Below, piece after piece: positions 7,053-14,416 of a DNA stretch of 16,660 nt. This DNA is from CAYPUT01 sp046541715 (GTDB lineage: Bacteria; Spirochaetota; Spirochaetia; DSM-27196; PWMO01). Numbering within the stretch: position 1 is the stretch's first letter; each line of letters starts with the position of its first letter. The position numbers were made by a program, and so were the translations under genes. A model generated the notes under the pieces. It made no database searches, was not told the DNA's origin, and saw only the letters and a list, made by a program, of their open reading frames with translations. The stretch is taken from assembly GCA_046541715.1 (NCBI GenBank), contig JBKHCS010000059.1, positions 1 through 16,660 on the forward strand, in the 5' to 3' direction.

Positions 7053-8084
7053 ATGGTGGGAACAGACGTGAGGATCGCAGTACTGTCACCGATAGCCTGG
7101 AGAACGCCGCCGCGGGCGTACGGCCCCTGGGAGCTGGTGGCCTCTCATCTAACCGAGGGACTTGTGGAAGCCGGCCACGATGTCACCCTATTCGCAACGG
7201 CCGACTCACAGACTCGGGCGCAGCTGCAAGCCGTAGCTCCCGCCCCTTACGAGGAAGAAAAGAGCCTTGATCCAAAGGTTTGGGAGTGCCTCCATATAGC
7301 AAACCTCATGGAGCAGGCCGATCGATTCGACCTGATTCACAACCACTTCGACTTCCTTCCGCTAAGCTATTCGAGGCTCATCAGCACCCCGATGGTAACC
7401 ACGATACACGGCTTCTCCTCGCCGAAGATTCTGCCGGTTTATCGCCGTTACAACGATCGGGTGCACTATATCTCAATAAGCGACGCCGACCGATCCCCGG
7501 AGCTCGACTACCTGGCAACGGTCTATAACGGAGTGGACCCCGAAAAGTTCACGTTTGTCCCCCGGGCGAGTGACTACCTGTTGTTTCTCGGTCGGATTCA
7601 CAACGACAAGGGGACCAGGGAGGCTATTCGGATAGCCAAGGCGGCGGGGCTCCCTTTGGTAATCGCTGGGATCGTCCAGGACCGGTCTTATTTCAACCGC
7701 TATGTAAAACCTGCCATCGATGGTACATCGATTCGATACCTGGGGCCGGCCGGACCGGAGCTTCGCGACCAGCTGTTGGGGAATGCTCTCGCGCTCCTTC
7801 ATCCGATCAATTTTGACGAGCCCTTCGGTCTCACGGTGGTGGAATCGATGCTTACCGGGACCCCCGTCATCGCGGTAAGAAGGGGCTCGATGCAGGAGCT
7901 TATTCTTGACGGGGAAACCGGATTTCTCGTGGAAGACGCTCGGGACGCGGCCGACGCGGTCCTCAGGCTAAGTCGCGAGCCCGATATAATCGATCGTAGG
8001 CGCTGCCGTGACTGGGCGATGGAGCGGTTTACCGTCTCCAGAATGGTTCAGGGCTACCTCCGCGCTTACGAGGCCGTGCTGTAG
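7053..8084 (+). CDS. GT4-family glycosyltransferase
   Basis: The 343-residue product is a typical GT-B fold enzyme: VRIAVLSPIAWRTPPRAYGPWE at the N-terminus (glycine/proline loop), GHDVTLFAT (41-49), IHNHFDFLPL (95-104), YNGVDPEKF (158-166), LFLGRIHNDKGT (177-188) and the intact E-x7-E motif EPFGLTVVE (256-264), followed by GTPVIAVRRGSMQELI. These are hallmarks of retaining, nucleotide-sugar-dependent GT4 enzymes. The ATG at 7053 gives the longest form, but the GTG at 7068 is preceded by GGTGGGA and would begin at MRIAVLSP, closer to family starts; the true start may be 7068. It is divergent from the GH130/GT operon and probably shares its pathway. There are no membrane segments, so it is cytoplasmic or peripheral. 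Donor and acceptor are unknown. Confidence 0.88.
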   Translation: MVGTDVRIAVLSPIAWRTPPRAYGPWELVASHLTEGLVEAGHDVTLFATADSQTRAQLQAVAPAPYEEEKSLDPKVWECLHIANLMEQADRFDLIHNHFDFLPLSYSRLISTPMVTTIHGFSSPKILPVYRRYNDRVHYISISDADRSPELDYLATVYNGVDPEKFTFVPRASDYLLFLGRIHNDKGTREAIRIAKAAGLPLVIAGIVQDRSYFNRYVKPAIDGTSIRYLGPAGPELRDQLLGNALALLHPINFDEPFGLTVVESMLTGTPVIAVRRGSMQELILDGETGFLVEDARDAADAVLRLSREPDIIDRRRCRDWAMERFTVSRMVQGYLRAYEAVL

Positions 8085-8158
8085 ACTGAGCGCGGTGCCC
8101 CACGATGATGCGGCGGGAGCTCCGGCCGTACTCATGGTATGAACGGGTCTGCGGATAA

Positions 8159-8182
8159 GCCGGAGCGTTTCGGTACGCCGGC
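8159..8182. terminator. Hairpin between convergent genes, weak terminator candidate
   Basis: GCCGG (8159-8163) pairs with CCGGC (8178-8182). The inner CGT/ACG pairs close a 6-base loop, with a 2-base bulge. It lies in the 118-bp gap between the convergent GT4 and ABC permease genes, where a bidirectional terminator would be expected. No T-tract flanks it. Confidence 0.3.
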
Positions 8183-8202
8183 ACGGACGGCAGCCGGTCC
8201 GG

Positions 8203-9141
8203 TCATGCGCGGATTTCTTGCCGCTGAAAGGCCACGTACGCTCCCGCAAAGAACAGAAGTGTTGCCGCCGTGAGTCCGGTCACATGAGGCCAAATCAACA
8301 GGAGACTTACCCCCAAAGGAAGAGGCGTTCCCAAGATCGCCCGCTCGAGTTGGGCGAAGACGACAGGGCCTAAAGAGCGCGTCGCCGGATTCAAGAGCGC
8401 CAAGGTAGCCTCGCCGTAAATGGTGTTCGGGGAGAATCTGGCGAGGGCCGTCTCCCACCGGACCTGGGCCAAAGTCCCGGGATCCGCCAAACCGTTCGCA
8501 AGAGCCCCTGCGACGATGGGCCAGAAGATCGTAAGGAAGAGCCAAGCCCCCAGAGAGGCAAGGGCGCTGGTGGCCGGCTGCCGGAACAAGACCGAAAACA
8601 CCATGGCGAGCACGATCCAAACGGCGGCGTAGAGAACGGTCACCACGTAGTGGGTCAGTGCCCGGGCCACCTGTTCTCCCGTGGGGGGAATACCGAAGAA
8701 GAGCATTCCTCCCCCGATTATCAAGAGCCAGAGCGCAAGGAGGGCCAGCGCCACGGCACCAATGGCCGCGAGGGCTTTGCCCACGATAAGTACGTCCCGG
8801 TAGATCGGCTGGGACAGTATTCTCGACAGCGTCCGTCTGCTGAACTCGCTGTTGATGGCGTCGAACCCCAGGGCTATCCCAGCTAAAGGGACAAGGAGCC
8901 CAAGGAAGGCGGTAAAGGAGGGCACAGGATCCCGTGATACGGTAAAGAGGCTTAAGAGCAAGAAAGGATCCTCGCCCACGAGGCTCCGGATTCGACGTGC
9001 CGCGCCATAGGTCGACGCGAGGGCGGTCAGAAGGATGAGAGCCATAAGGAGCTTCATACGGACGCTTCCGAGGTAATCCCGCATTTCCTTAAGCACTACG
9101 GTATTCAAACCGGTGAGGGCAGATCCTTTACGCGTTTGCAT
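8203..9141 (-). CDS. ABC-2 type (NosY-like) transporter permease
   Basis: The product is 312 residues from the ATG at 9139-9141, preceded by AAAAGGAG with 7-base spacing. This start lies inside the end of the ATPase gene (14-bp overlap). A far upstream ATG at 9183 is rejected. There are about six hydrophobic helices: about 28-45, 75-95, 125-150, 162-190, 195-215 and 285-303. After the second helix comes GFDAINSEFSRRTLSRILSQ with PIYRDVLIVGKALA. This is the signature of ABC-2 permeases of the NosY/COG1277 type, where the sequence continues from E-F-x-R-x-T-L into L-x-x-P-x-x-R and then a helix with GK. It would pair with the preceding ATPase to form an exporter in the inner membrane. Substrate unknown. 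Confidence 0.85.
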   Translation of the reverse strand: MQTRKGSALTGLNTVVLKEMRDYLGSVRMKLLMALILLTALASTYGAARRIRSLVGEDPFLLLSLFTVSRDPVPSFTAFLGLLVPLAGIALGFDAINSEFSRRTLSRILSQPIYRDVLIVGKALAAIGAVALALLALWLLIIGGGMLFFGIPPTGEQVARALTHYVVTVLYAAVWIVLAMVFSVLFRQPATSALASLGAWLFLTIFWPIVAGALANGLADPGTLAQVRWETALARFSPNTIYGEATLALLNPATRSLGPVVFAQLERAILGTPLPLGVSLLLIWPHVTGLTAATLLFFAGAYVAFQRQEIRA

Positions 9142-9997
9142 GTTGCCGCTCCTTTTCGAGATGTTGTCTATAGAGAGTATCAAGACTGTGACTCTCCAAT
9201 CGCACCGCTTCCACCTCCGGATCCTCCTCGAGTCGTGCCCGGAGCGCCTGTTTGTCTGCGGGCTTTGCCACGATTTGGAGGGTTACCTGTTCCGAAGAGA
9301 GTTCTTGGGCAAGCTCCTCTACCGAGCCTTCCAGAATCAGTCTTCCTTCGTAGAAGAGTCCGACGCGGTCACATATCTGCTGAACCTGGTCCAGTAGATG
9401 GGAGGATAGCAGCACGGTGATACCATCCGTCCGCAACGACCGTATCAGTTGAAGAAACTCGTAGGCGGACTCGGGGTCCAGACCTTGGGTCGGCTCGTCC
9501 AGGATTGCGACCCGAGGCCGTTTCATCAGTACTTCGGCCAGCCCCAGGCGCTGCCTCATTCCACGGGAATAGGTCCCGACACGGTTGTGGGTCACGCCGG
9601 AGAGGCGCATGCGCTCCAGAGCCTGTGCTATCCGCTCCTTGCGTTCCTCCGGGGAAAGCCCCATCAACCGACCGGTGTAGTCCAAGTTGTCCACCGCCGT
9701 CAATTCGGGATAGAAGCCGACGGAGTCCGGCATATACGCCGCCAGCCTCTTTACCGCGAGAGGGTTGCGCAGCGGGTCGTGCCCCGCTACGGTCACAGAC
9801 CCGCCGGTCGCTTCGGTTAGCCCCAGAAGCATCAGAATGGTAGTAGTCTTTCCCGCGCCGTTCGGCCCCAAGAGGCCGTACACCTCTCCTCGACGGATCC
9901 GAAGGTTCAATCCCTCCACGGCTACGGTCCCATTCGGATATCGCTTTGTAAGTCCCTCTGTCTCGATGATGTAATCGTTGGGTTGCACCGCCGACAT
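9128..9997 (-). CDS. ABC transporter ATP-binding protein
   Basis: The 289-residue nucleotide-binding subunit shows Walker A GPNGAGKT (44-51), the ABC signature YSRGMRQRL (143-151), Walker B VAILDEP with catalytic Glu 168, a D-loop GLDP and the switch His 200 (LLSSHLLDQ). At the Q-loop the sequence is AAYMPDSVGFYPELT, so the usual Gln is replaced (Asp 91). The wording resembles NosF/CcmA-like exporter ATPases, where this residue varies. The ATG at 9995-9997 follows AAAGGAGG (10003-10010), a near-perfect ribosome binding site in the 18-bp gap after the NEW3 gene. It overlaps the permease start by 14 bp, indicating translational coupling. The C-terminal 70 residues form the small regulatory domain often seen in drug/lipid exporter ATPases. 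Confidence 0.93.
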   Translation of the reverse strand: MSAVQPNDYIIETEGLTKRYPNGTVAVEGLNLRIRRGEVYGLLGPNGAGKTTTILMLLGLTEATGGSVTVAGHDPLRNPLAVKRLAAYMPDSVGFYPELTAVDNLDYTGRLMGLSPEERKERIAQALERMRLSGVTHNRVGTYSRGMRQRLGLAEVLMKRPRVAILDEPTQGLDPESAYEFLQLIRSLRTDGITVLLSSHLLDQVQQICDRVGLFYEGRLILEGSVEELAQELSSEQVTLQIVAKPADKQALRARLEEDPEVEAVRLESHSLDTLYRQHLEKERQHANA

Positions 9998-10015
9998 CTC
10001 AGCCTCCTTTCGGTC

Positions 10016-11194
10016 CTACCGCCTTCCGTAGCGGTTCATCGCCAGCACCACGAATACCAACGCCAGAGCGATGATGACCACCGCGACGACACCCCAAATT
10101 GCCGAGGTCCTCACCGTAATACGGAACTCTTCGGATTCGCGAATCCCCTCGCCGTTGGCCCGGACCGTAACGGCGTAGTCTCCGGTTATCGCCTGGGAGC
10201 TTGGGGTAACGGAAGCTGTAACCTCCAAGGAATCCCCGGGGGCCAAACTCGCTAGCTCGGACGGCTCGAATTCGATCTCCCAGTTCCTCGGTCCGGTTCC
10301 CCGAAAGGAGATATTCCGGGCTTCTGCCGCTCCGGTGTTTTCTACGGTGAGGTTCAGGGCCCGGGTTCTTCCGGCCACGGCGGTTCCGCTGAGGCGGCCG
10401 TCGGGACCGGTTATGGACAAGGCCGGCTGACCCTGAATGCTTACGGTGAGCTCCGCAACGGCCTCTGCGTCCCCCGATTCCGCGTGGACGGCTATGCCAT
10501 AGTCGCCCTCGGCGATATCCTGCGGCGGTTCGACCTCGACCTCGATATCTTCGTCCGCCCCCGCATCGAGGGGCAACGCCGTAACCTCTTGGTCTCCGAA
10601 TCGCTTCTTAAAGGTAACCTGGAAGCCTTCCGGAGCTTCGGCTCTCAGATTTACCACGGCCTCTTGGGCGCTCCTGTTGGTAACGTTCGTCCGAAAGGTG
10701 AAGTCGGCTTCCGGCGAACCGGTCAAAACGGGAAGCTCGGGGCGAAGCGCCAGACGCCGGGGCAACCGGTCTCCGATCCGTACCGTCAAAGGTAGGTCGT
10801 ATCGTCCCTGGCTGCCTTGACCTCGAACCACGAACCGGTACTCCCCGGGGGCGACATCGTCCGGCGGATCGAGCCAAAGCTGCGCCGAAGCCGATTCGTC
10901 CGGTGCTGCAAAGACGGCTTCGACTAATCCGCCGCCTCCGACGAAGGCGTATTCCCATCCCGGCTCCCGCTGAGGAAGGGATAGGTCGACCCGTTGGGGG
11001 GAAACGCCGTAGTTTGCGACGTTCAGGTCAAAGATAATCAAGTCGCGTGAAGCAGTAGTTATCGCGGGGTATTCCGAGGCCACGGAAATGCCTCGGTATT
11101 CCTGGGCGAACAAGCCGGCAGGTATCGTAACCAGCAAGACCAAGGCAAAGGCGGCACGAAGTGCCCTGCGACCTTTCCAGAAATCCCACATCAT
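10016..11194 (-). CDS. NEW3-domain exported protein with C-terminal membrane anchor (ABC exporter accessory)
   Basis: The 392-residue product has an N-terminal signal peptide (ALRAAFALVLLVTIPAGLFAQ, cleavage probable after AGLFA). Three or four Ig-like beta domains of the NEW3/COG1470 type follow: YPAITTASRDLIIFDLNVANYG (40-63) and further repeats with F-x-x-N-V-T-N-x-S near 155 and LTVENTG near 285. One C-terminal helix (about 365-387, WGVVAVVIIALALVFVVLAM) precedes NRYGRR, anchoring it with the bulk outside the cytoplasm. GAGGAGGT, embedded in the last codons of htrA, supplies the ribosome binding site, so its translation is probably coupled to htrA. NEW3 proteins often accompany NosFY-type ABC pairs, as here. 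Its role may be substrate capture or exporter support in the periplasm; this is inference. Confidence 0.82.
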   Translation of the reverse strand: MMWDFWKGRRALRAAFALVLLVTIPAGLFAQEYRGISVASEYPAITTASRDLIIFDLNVANYGVSPQRVDLSLPQREPGWEYAFVGGGGLVEAVFAAPDESASAQLWLDPPDDVAPGEYRFVVRGQGSQGRYDLPLTVRIGDRLPRRLALRPELPVLTGSPEADFTFRTNVTNRSAQEAVVNLRAEAPEGFQVTFKKRFGDQEVTALPLDAGADEDIEVEVEPPQDIAEGDYGIAVHAESGDAEAVAELTVSIQGQPALSITGPDGRLSGTAVAGRTRALNLTVENTGAAEARNISFRGTGPRNWEIEFEPSELASLAPGDSLEVTASVTPSSQAITGDYAVTVRANGEGIRESEEFRITVRTSAIWGVVAVVIIALALVFVVLAMNRYGRR

Positions 11195-11200
11195 CTCTTG

Positions 11201-12610
11201 TTACCTCCTCTCAATTCCGAGTCTCAAACGGACTCCGTTTCGCAAGATCGTAAAGTAGGCGAGATCCCGGTTGCGGTTGATGGCGTCGTAGAACTCCGGC
11301 ACCGACGAGACCTCTTCGTTTCCGACCGCCGGAATCACATCACCCGGGGCAATGCCGACAACCTCTGCGGCGCTGTCCTCCATTACGGCACGGACAACCA
11401 CCCCGCGGACCCTACCCGGCAGGTTGAGCCGTTCGCGCAGTTCCTCCGTAAGCGGCGTAACGGTGAATCCCGGCCAGGGACGCCCATCCGGTTCTTCGGG
11501 CCGCTCACCCAGCTCGACCCTAGCGGTCTGTCTGCGCCCCTGACGTACCAGCTCGATCAAGACTCGGCGGTTGTCTTCGGCCATGCCGATAAGGCGAGAG
11601 AGCTCTCGAGCGTCATCGACGTCTCGGCCGTTGACCTTCGTGATAAAGTCTCCCGGTAGAATGCCGTGCTCCTCGGCGGGGGACCCTACGAACACGTTCG
11701 TGACGAAGGCTCCACCGGTGTCTTCCAGCCGTAGATCCTCCGCCAGGGGCGAGTCTTCCTCGATATCGGCGATGGTCACTCCGAGCCAACCGTAGCTGAT
11801 CCGCCCCTTCTGGATGAACTCGTCTATGGCGCCTCGCGCGTTATTGATTGGTATGGCGAAGCCAAGCCCGACGCTTCCGCCGCTCCGGGAGGCAATCCAA
11901 GTGTTGATGCCGACGACCTCTCCTTGAAGGTTCACCAAGGCGCCTCCGGAGTTCCCCGGGTTGATCGCGGCGTCGGTCTGAATGTAGTCGGTATACTCCG
12001 CGATCCCCGAACCCGGCCGCGGATCCCGGCGGACCGCGCTCACGATGCCGGCCGTAACGGTGGACTCGAACCCGAAGGGGTTTCCCACCGCCAAGACCCA
12101 GTCCCCAATCTCCAGGCTGTCGGAGTCGCCGAGCCGTGCGATGGGGACCGTCTCCGAGGTCCGAAATTTCACGAGCGCGAGGTCCGTGCGGTCGTCGGTT
12201 CCAACGATTTCTCCCTCGAACTCCCGGCCGTCGTAGAGTCGAATGCTTATCTCGTTTGCATCACCTACGACGTGGTTGTTTGACAGCACATAGACGACAT
12301 CCCCCTCACGGCGGACTATAACGCCGGAACCCAACCCCGGGCGCCGGAACTCCCGATCCTGAGGCTCCGTGTCGTCTCTCGGAACTCCGAAGAAGAAAGG
12401 CCAAGGAGAATGGAAGCGCGGCAGGTTCTGCCTGACCACCTCGATCACATTGATCTCTACTACAACCGGAAGAACATCCTCTGAGACGCGGTTGAAGGAG
12501 TGTTGCAGGGAGTAAGCGTAATCGTCCTCACTAAACGCCCCGCCGGCCGTCGGGGAGAGAATCAGCCCAATAGACATGATGGCGGCAAGGACGAACCGTC
12601 GTGCGTTCAT
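11201..12610 (-). CDS. htrA: HtrA/DegP-family periplasmic serine protease
   Basis: The product is 469 residues from the ATG at 12608-12610, chosen because GGAGG lies 5 bases upstream and a signal peptide (RRFVLAAIMSIGLILSPTAGGA) starts there; an ATG six codons earlier lacks this. The trypsin-like domain has His 113 (SNNHVVG), Asp 143 (DRTDLALVKF) and Ser 221 (NPGNSGGAL), so the triad is complete. Two PDZ domains follow: SYGWLGVTI...GILPGDFITKVNG and PGFTVTPLT...GIAPGDVIPAVGN. An acidic, proline/phenylalanine-containing loop (residues about 60-90) sits before the catalytic domain, as in DegP. HtrA proteins degrade or refold misfolded envelope proteins. It heads an operon with the NEW3 protein and ABC exporter, only 6 bp from the next gene. 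A sigma-54-like element lies upstream. It could equally be named degP/degQ/mucD. Confidence 0.95.
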   Translation of the reverse strand: MNARRFVLAAIMSIGLILSPTAGGAFSEDDYAYSLQHSFNRVSEDVLPVVVEINVIEVVRQNLPRFHSPWPFFFGVPRDDTEPQDREFRRPGLGSGVIVRREGDVVYVLSNNHVVGDANEISIRLYDGREFEGEIVGTDDRTDLALVKFRTSETVPIARLGDSDSLEIGDWVLAVGNPFGFESTVTAGIVSAVRRDPRPGSGIAEYTDYIQTDAAINPGNSGGALVNLQGEVVGINTWIASRSGGSVGLGFAIPINNARGAIDEFIQKGRISYGWLGVTIADIEEDSPLAEDLRLEDTGGAFVTNVFVGSPAEEHGILPGDFITKVNGRDVDDARELSRLIGMAEDNRRVLIELVRQGRRQTARVELGERPEEPDGRPWPGFTVTPLTEELRERLNLPGRVRGVVVRAVMEDSAAEVVGIAPGDVIPAVGNEEVSSVPEFYDAINRNRDLAYFTILRNGVRLRLGIERR

Positions 12611-12652
12611 AATCGCCTCCACGCTCATATTGTGATTTATCCGTGGACTGCT

Positions 12653-12671
12653 TTATCAAAAATTGTGCCAA
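12653..12671 (-). promoter_or_regulatory. Sigma-54-like -24/-12 element upstream of htrA (imperfect)
   Basis: Read on the minus strand, the sequence TTGGCACAATTTTTGATAA places TTGGCAC and TTGAT so that GG and the second dinucleotide are 10 bases apart, as in sigma-54 promoters (YTGGCACGrNNNTTGCW). It matches 12 of 14 specified positions, but the nearly invariant -12 GC is GA here. The predicted start near 12644 leaves about 34 bases before the ATG. I found no good sigma-70 promoter in this region. Confidence 0.35.
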
Positions 12672-12720
12672 GATAGGTCGGGCAATATCTTTAATTGCCG
12701 GAGGCATTTAGGGATCGTTG

Positions 12721-12742
12721 TACCGGCGAGATACCGGCGAGA
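12721..12742 (+). repeat. Perfect 11-bp direct repeat in the htrA/MFS divergent region
   Basis: TACCGGCGAGA occurs twice in immediate succession (12721-12731 and 12732-12742). The period is about one helical turn, so two protein subunits could bind the same face. It lies about 50-70 bases upstream of the htrA -24-like element. Function is unknown; operator or activator site is inference. Confidence 0.5.
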
Positions 12743-12849
12743 ATACTCCCGACGCATCTCCGATGGAGCCTTCTGACCCGAAATACGCAACAAAGGTGGT
12801 CGCGGGTGTGTCAATTTGGACCGACTCCTTGGGGAACCGAAGCAAATAG

Positions 12850-12866
12850 TGGGTGTGGAACACCCA
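12850..12866. promoter_or_regulatory. 17-bp inverted repeat, candidate operator
   Basis: TGGGTGT-GGA-ACACCCA is a perfect dyad with 7-base arms and a 3-base spacer. It sits in the divergent region, about 105 bases upstream of the MFS -35 and about 180 bases upstream of the htrA -24-like element. Two copies of GCCGGGAG (12872-12879, 12886-12893) follow directly. The size suits a dimeric regulator; the regulator is not in the window. Confidence 0.4.
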
Positions 12867-12969
12867 TTTCCGCCGGGAGAGACTTGCCGGGAGGAAGCGC
12901 CGGAGCTCCCTACAATGCGTTCTCGCGAACCGACGGCAGGTGCACGTTAGCCTACCGACCGAGCAACTG

Positions 12970-12997
12970 TTGATTGATCGGACCTGCTCGGTATACA
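12970..12997 (+). promoter_or_regulatory. Candidate sigma-70-type promoter for the MFS gene
   Basis: TTGATT (12970-12975) and TATACA (12992-12997) are separated by 16 bases, each with four to five matches to consensus. The predicted start near 13004 falls at, or two bases before, the GTG start at 13006, implying a leaderless or almost leaderless transcript. Confidence 0.5.
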
Positions 12998-13005
12998 AAA
13001 GCACC

Positions 13006-14280
13006 GTGCCACGCGAAACCGGCAATCGTTCGGTCGCCGTCGTGCTCTTTTCGGTCGGTCTTCTCGTGGCGGCGACCAACTTGCAGACTTCCGTTCTCTC
13101 ACTCCGAGCCGGTCTCGAAGGCTTTCGCGAAGAGACCATCGGTTTAATGATGTCCGCCTATTTCCTCGGTTTTACCGGCGGCCCCATCCTGGCGCTTCGT
13201 TTTGTCGGTTCGGTGGGCTATATCCGTACCTTCGCCGCATTCGCGTCGGTCGCTTCGGGCGTTGCCCTGCTGCACGGGCTCGTCATCAGTGCGGCTTTGT
13301 GGGCGCTATTTCGCTTCGTCTACGGGCTGTGTTACGCCGGACTGGTGCTCGTTGTGGAAAGCTGGCTCACGCAGGAAATCAGGCCGGAGTCTCGGGGCCG
13401 GGCGCTTAGTATCTACGGTTTGGTCTTTATGCTAGGCGCCGGCGTCGGCCAACTCGCTCTTACTTCGGCATCGGTTGACGGCCTCGCGCTTTTCGCGGTC
13501 GTCTCGGTCGTACTCTCTCTCTCCTTGGTCCCCCCGAGCCTTGTGCGCATCGAAGAACCTCCGGTGCCCGGCTACGCCCGATTTCGCATCATGGTGGTGT
13601 TTCGGCATTCTCCCGTCGGTGCGTCGGCAGTCATCGCCGCCGGGCTTATCGTAAGCGTCTATTGGTCGCTGATGCCCCGAGCCCTTCAGCTTCTTGGCCT
13701 GGGAACCCGCTGGATTGCCGTGACGATGAGCGCAGGCGTACTGGGCGCCTTGGTTCTTCAGGTGCCGCTTGGACGCCTCTCGGACCTTCTAGATCGACGG
13801 GTGGTCATTCTGTGGGCGGCGGCGCTCGGAGCAGCCAGTGCGGCAATTCTCGCGACGCCGCCGGTGAGCGGAGAGCACGGGGTAACCGTGCTTTGGCTTC
13901 TCGTCGGAATCCTCGGCGGTTTTACTCTACCTTTATACTCCCTGGCCCTCGCGCATATAAACGATCGTCTGCCGCGGGAGGATCTTGCGCCCGCTGCGGC
14001 TACCAACATTCTGCTCTTTGGGCTCGCCTCTGCGGCGGGCCCTACCATGGCAAGCGTTATGCTTCGAATAATGGGCCCTTCGGCAGTCTTTGCGTACATC
14101 GCGGTGGTTCTCGTTTTGTTCATACTCTTTGCAACTGCCCGGCTGCAAAGGCGCCCGGCCCTCCGGCACCCGGCCAAGCGGTTGTTCCAGGCCCTTCCCC
14201 GAACGACGTTTCTCGCTACGCGACTCATTCAACATCGTCACGCCGAGCGCTATCATCACAAGAGTCCACACGAAGAATAG
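13006..14280 (+). CDS. MFS transporter (YcaD-like, putative)
   Basis: The product is 424 residues from the GTG at 13006. The frame stays open upstream to an ATG at 12853, but that 51-residue extension is basic, unlike a transporter N-terminus, and overlies the probable promoter. With the GTG start, the first helix (SVAVVLFSVGLLVAATNLQTSVL) begins at residue 9. Twelve hydrophobic helices are readable. The motif after helix 2 (SAYFLGFTGGPILALRFVGSVGYIRTFA) and ESWLTQEIRPESRGRALSIYG at the helix 4-5 loop are close to YcaD-type MFS proteins. A second-half A-motif (GRLSDLLDRRVVI) is present. The C-terminus is a 40-residue cytoplasmic basic/histidine-rich tail (HRHAERYHHKSPHEE). Substrate unknown. 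No Shine-Dalgarno precedes the GTG. It is divergent from the htrA operon. Confidence 0.85.
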   Translation: MPRETGNRSVAVVLFSVGLLVAATNLQTSVLSLRAGLEGFREETIGLMMSAYFLGFTGGPILALRFVGSVGYIRTFAAFASVASGVALLHGLVISAALWALFRFVYGLCYAGLVLVVESWLTQEIRPESRGRALSIYGLVFMLGAGVGQLALTSASVDGLALFAVVSVVLSLSLVPPSLVRIEEPPVPGYARFRIMVVFRHSPVGASAVIAAGLIVSVYWSLMPRALQLLGLGTRWIAVTMSAGVLGALVLQVPLGRLSDLLDRRVVILWAAALGAASAAILATPPVSGEHGVTVLWLLVGILGGFTLPLYSLALAHINDRLPREDLAPAAATNILLFGLASAAGPTMASVMLRIMGPSAVFAYIAVVLVLFILFATARLQRRPALRHPAKRLFQALPRTTFLATRLIQHRHAERYHHKSPHEE

Positions 14281-14363
14281 GGTCAAAACGATACAACTTG
14301 ATCGCCGAATCGCCCCGAGGTAGTACCCTTCCGGAACAATACGCCTTCCTACCGGGGACACGC

Positions 14364-14376
14364 GCATCTGAGATGC
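14364..14376. promoter_or_regulatory. 13-bp palindrome upstream of ftsH
   Basis: GCATCT-G-AGATGC is a perfect inverted repeat 84 bases after the MFS stop and about 40 bases before the ftsH -24-like element. The one-base centre makes it a poor RNA hairpin, so a protein-binding site is more likely than a terminator. No other terminator is visible between the two genes. Confidence 0.35.
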
Positions 14377-14416
14377 TTCTAAGTATCCATTAGCAAAGGA
14401 TTTACGTAGAGCCCGT

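Noticed and set aside
12708..13139. 143-codon minus-strand open frame between htrA and the MFS gene
   Set aside because: It overlaps the start of the MFS gene and the promoter/dyad region, and its sequence is an Arg/Thr/Ser-rich composition without domains.
13933..14367. Minus-strand open frame beginning near 14367 with a hydrophobic segment (CIVLTLFFVWTLVMIALG)
   Set aside because: It is the complement of the charged, His-rich MFS tail, where antisense codons become hydrophobic; there is no good ribosome binding site and the remainder overlaps the MFS gene. A tiny membrane protein cannot be fully excluded.
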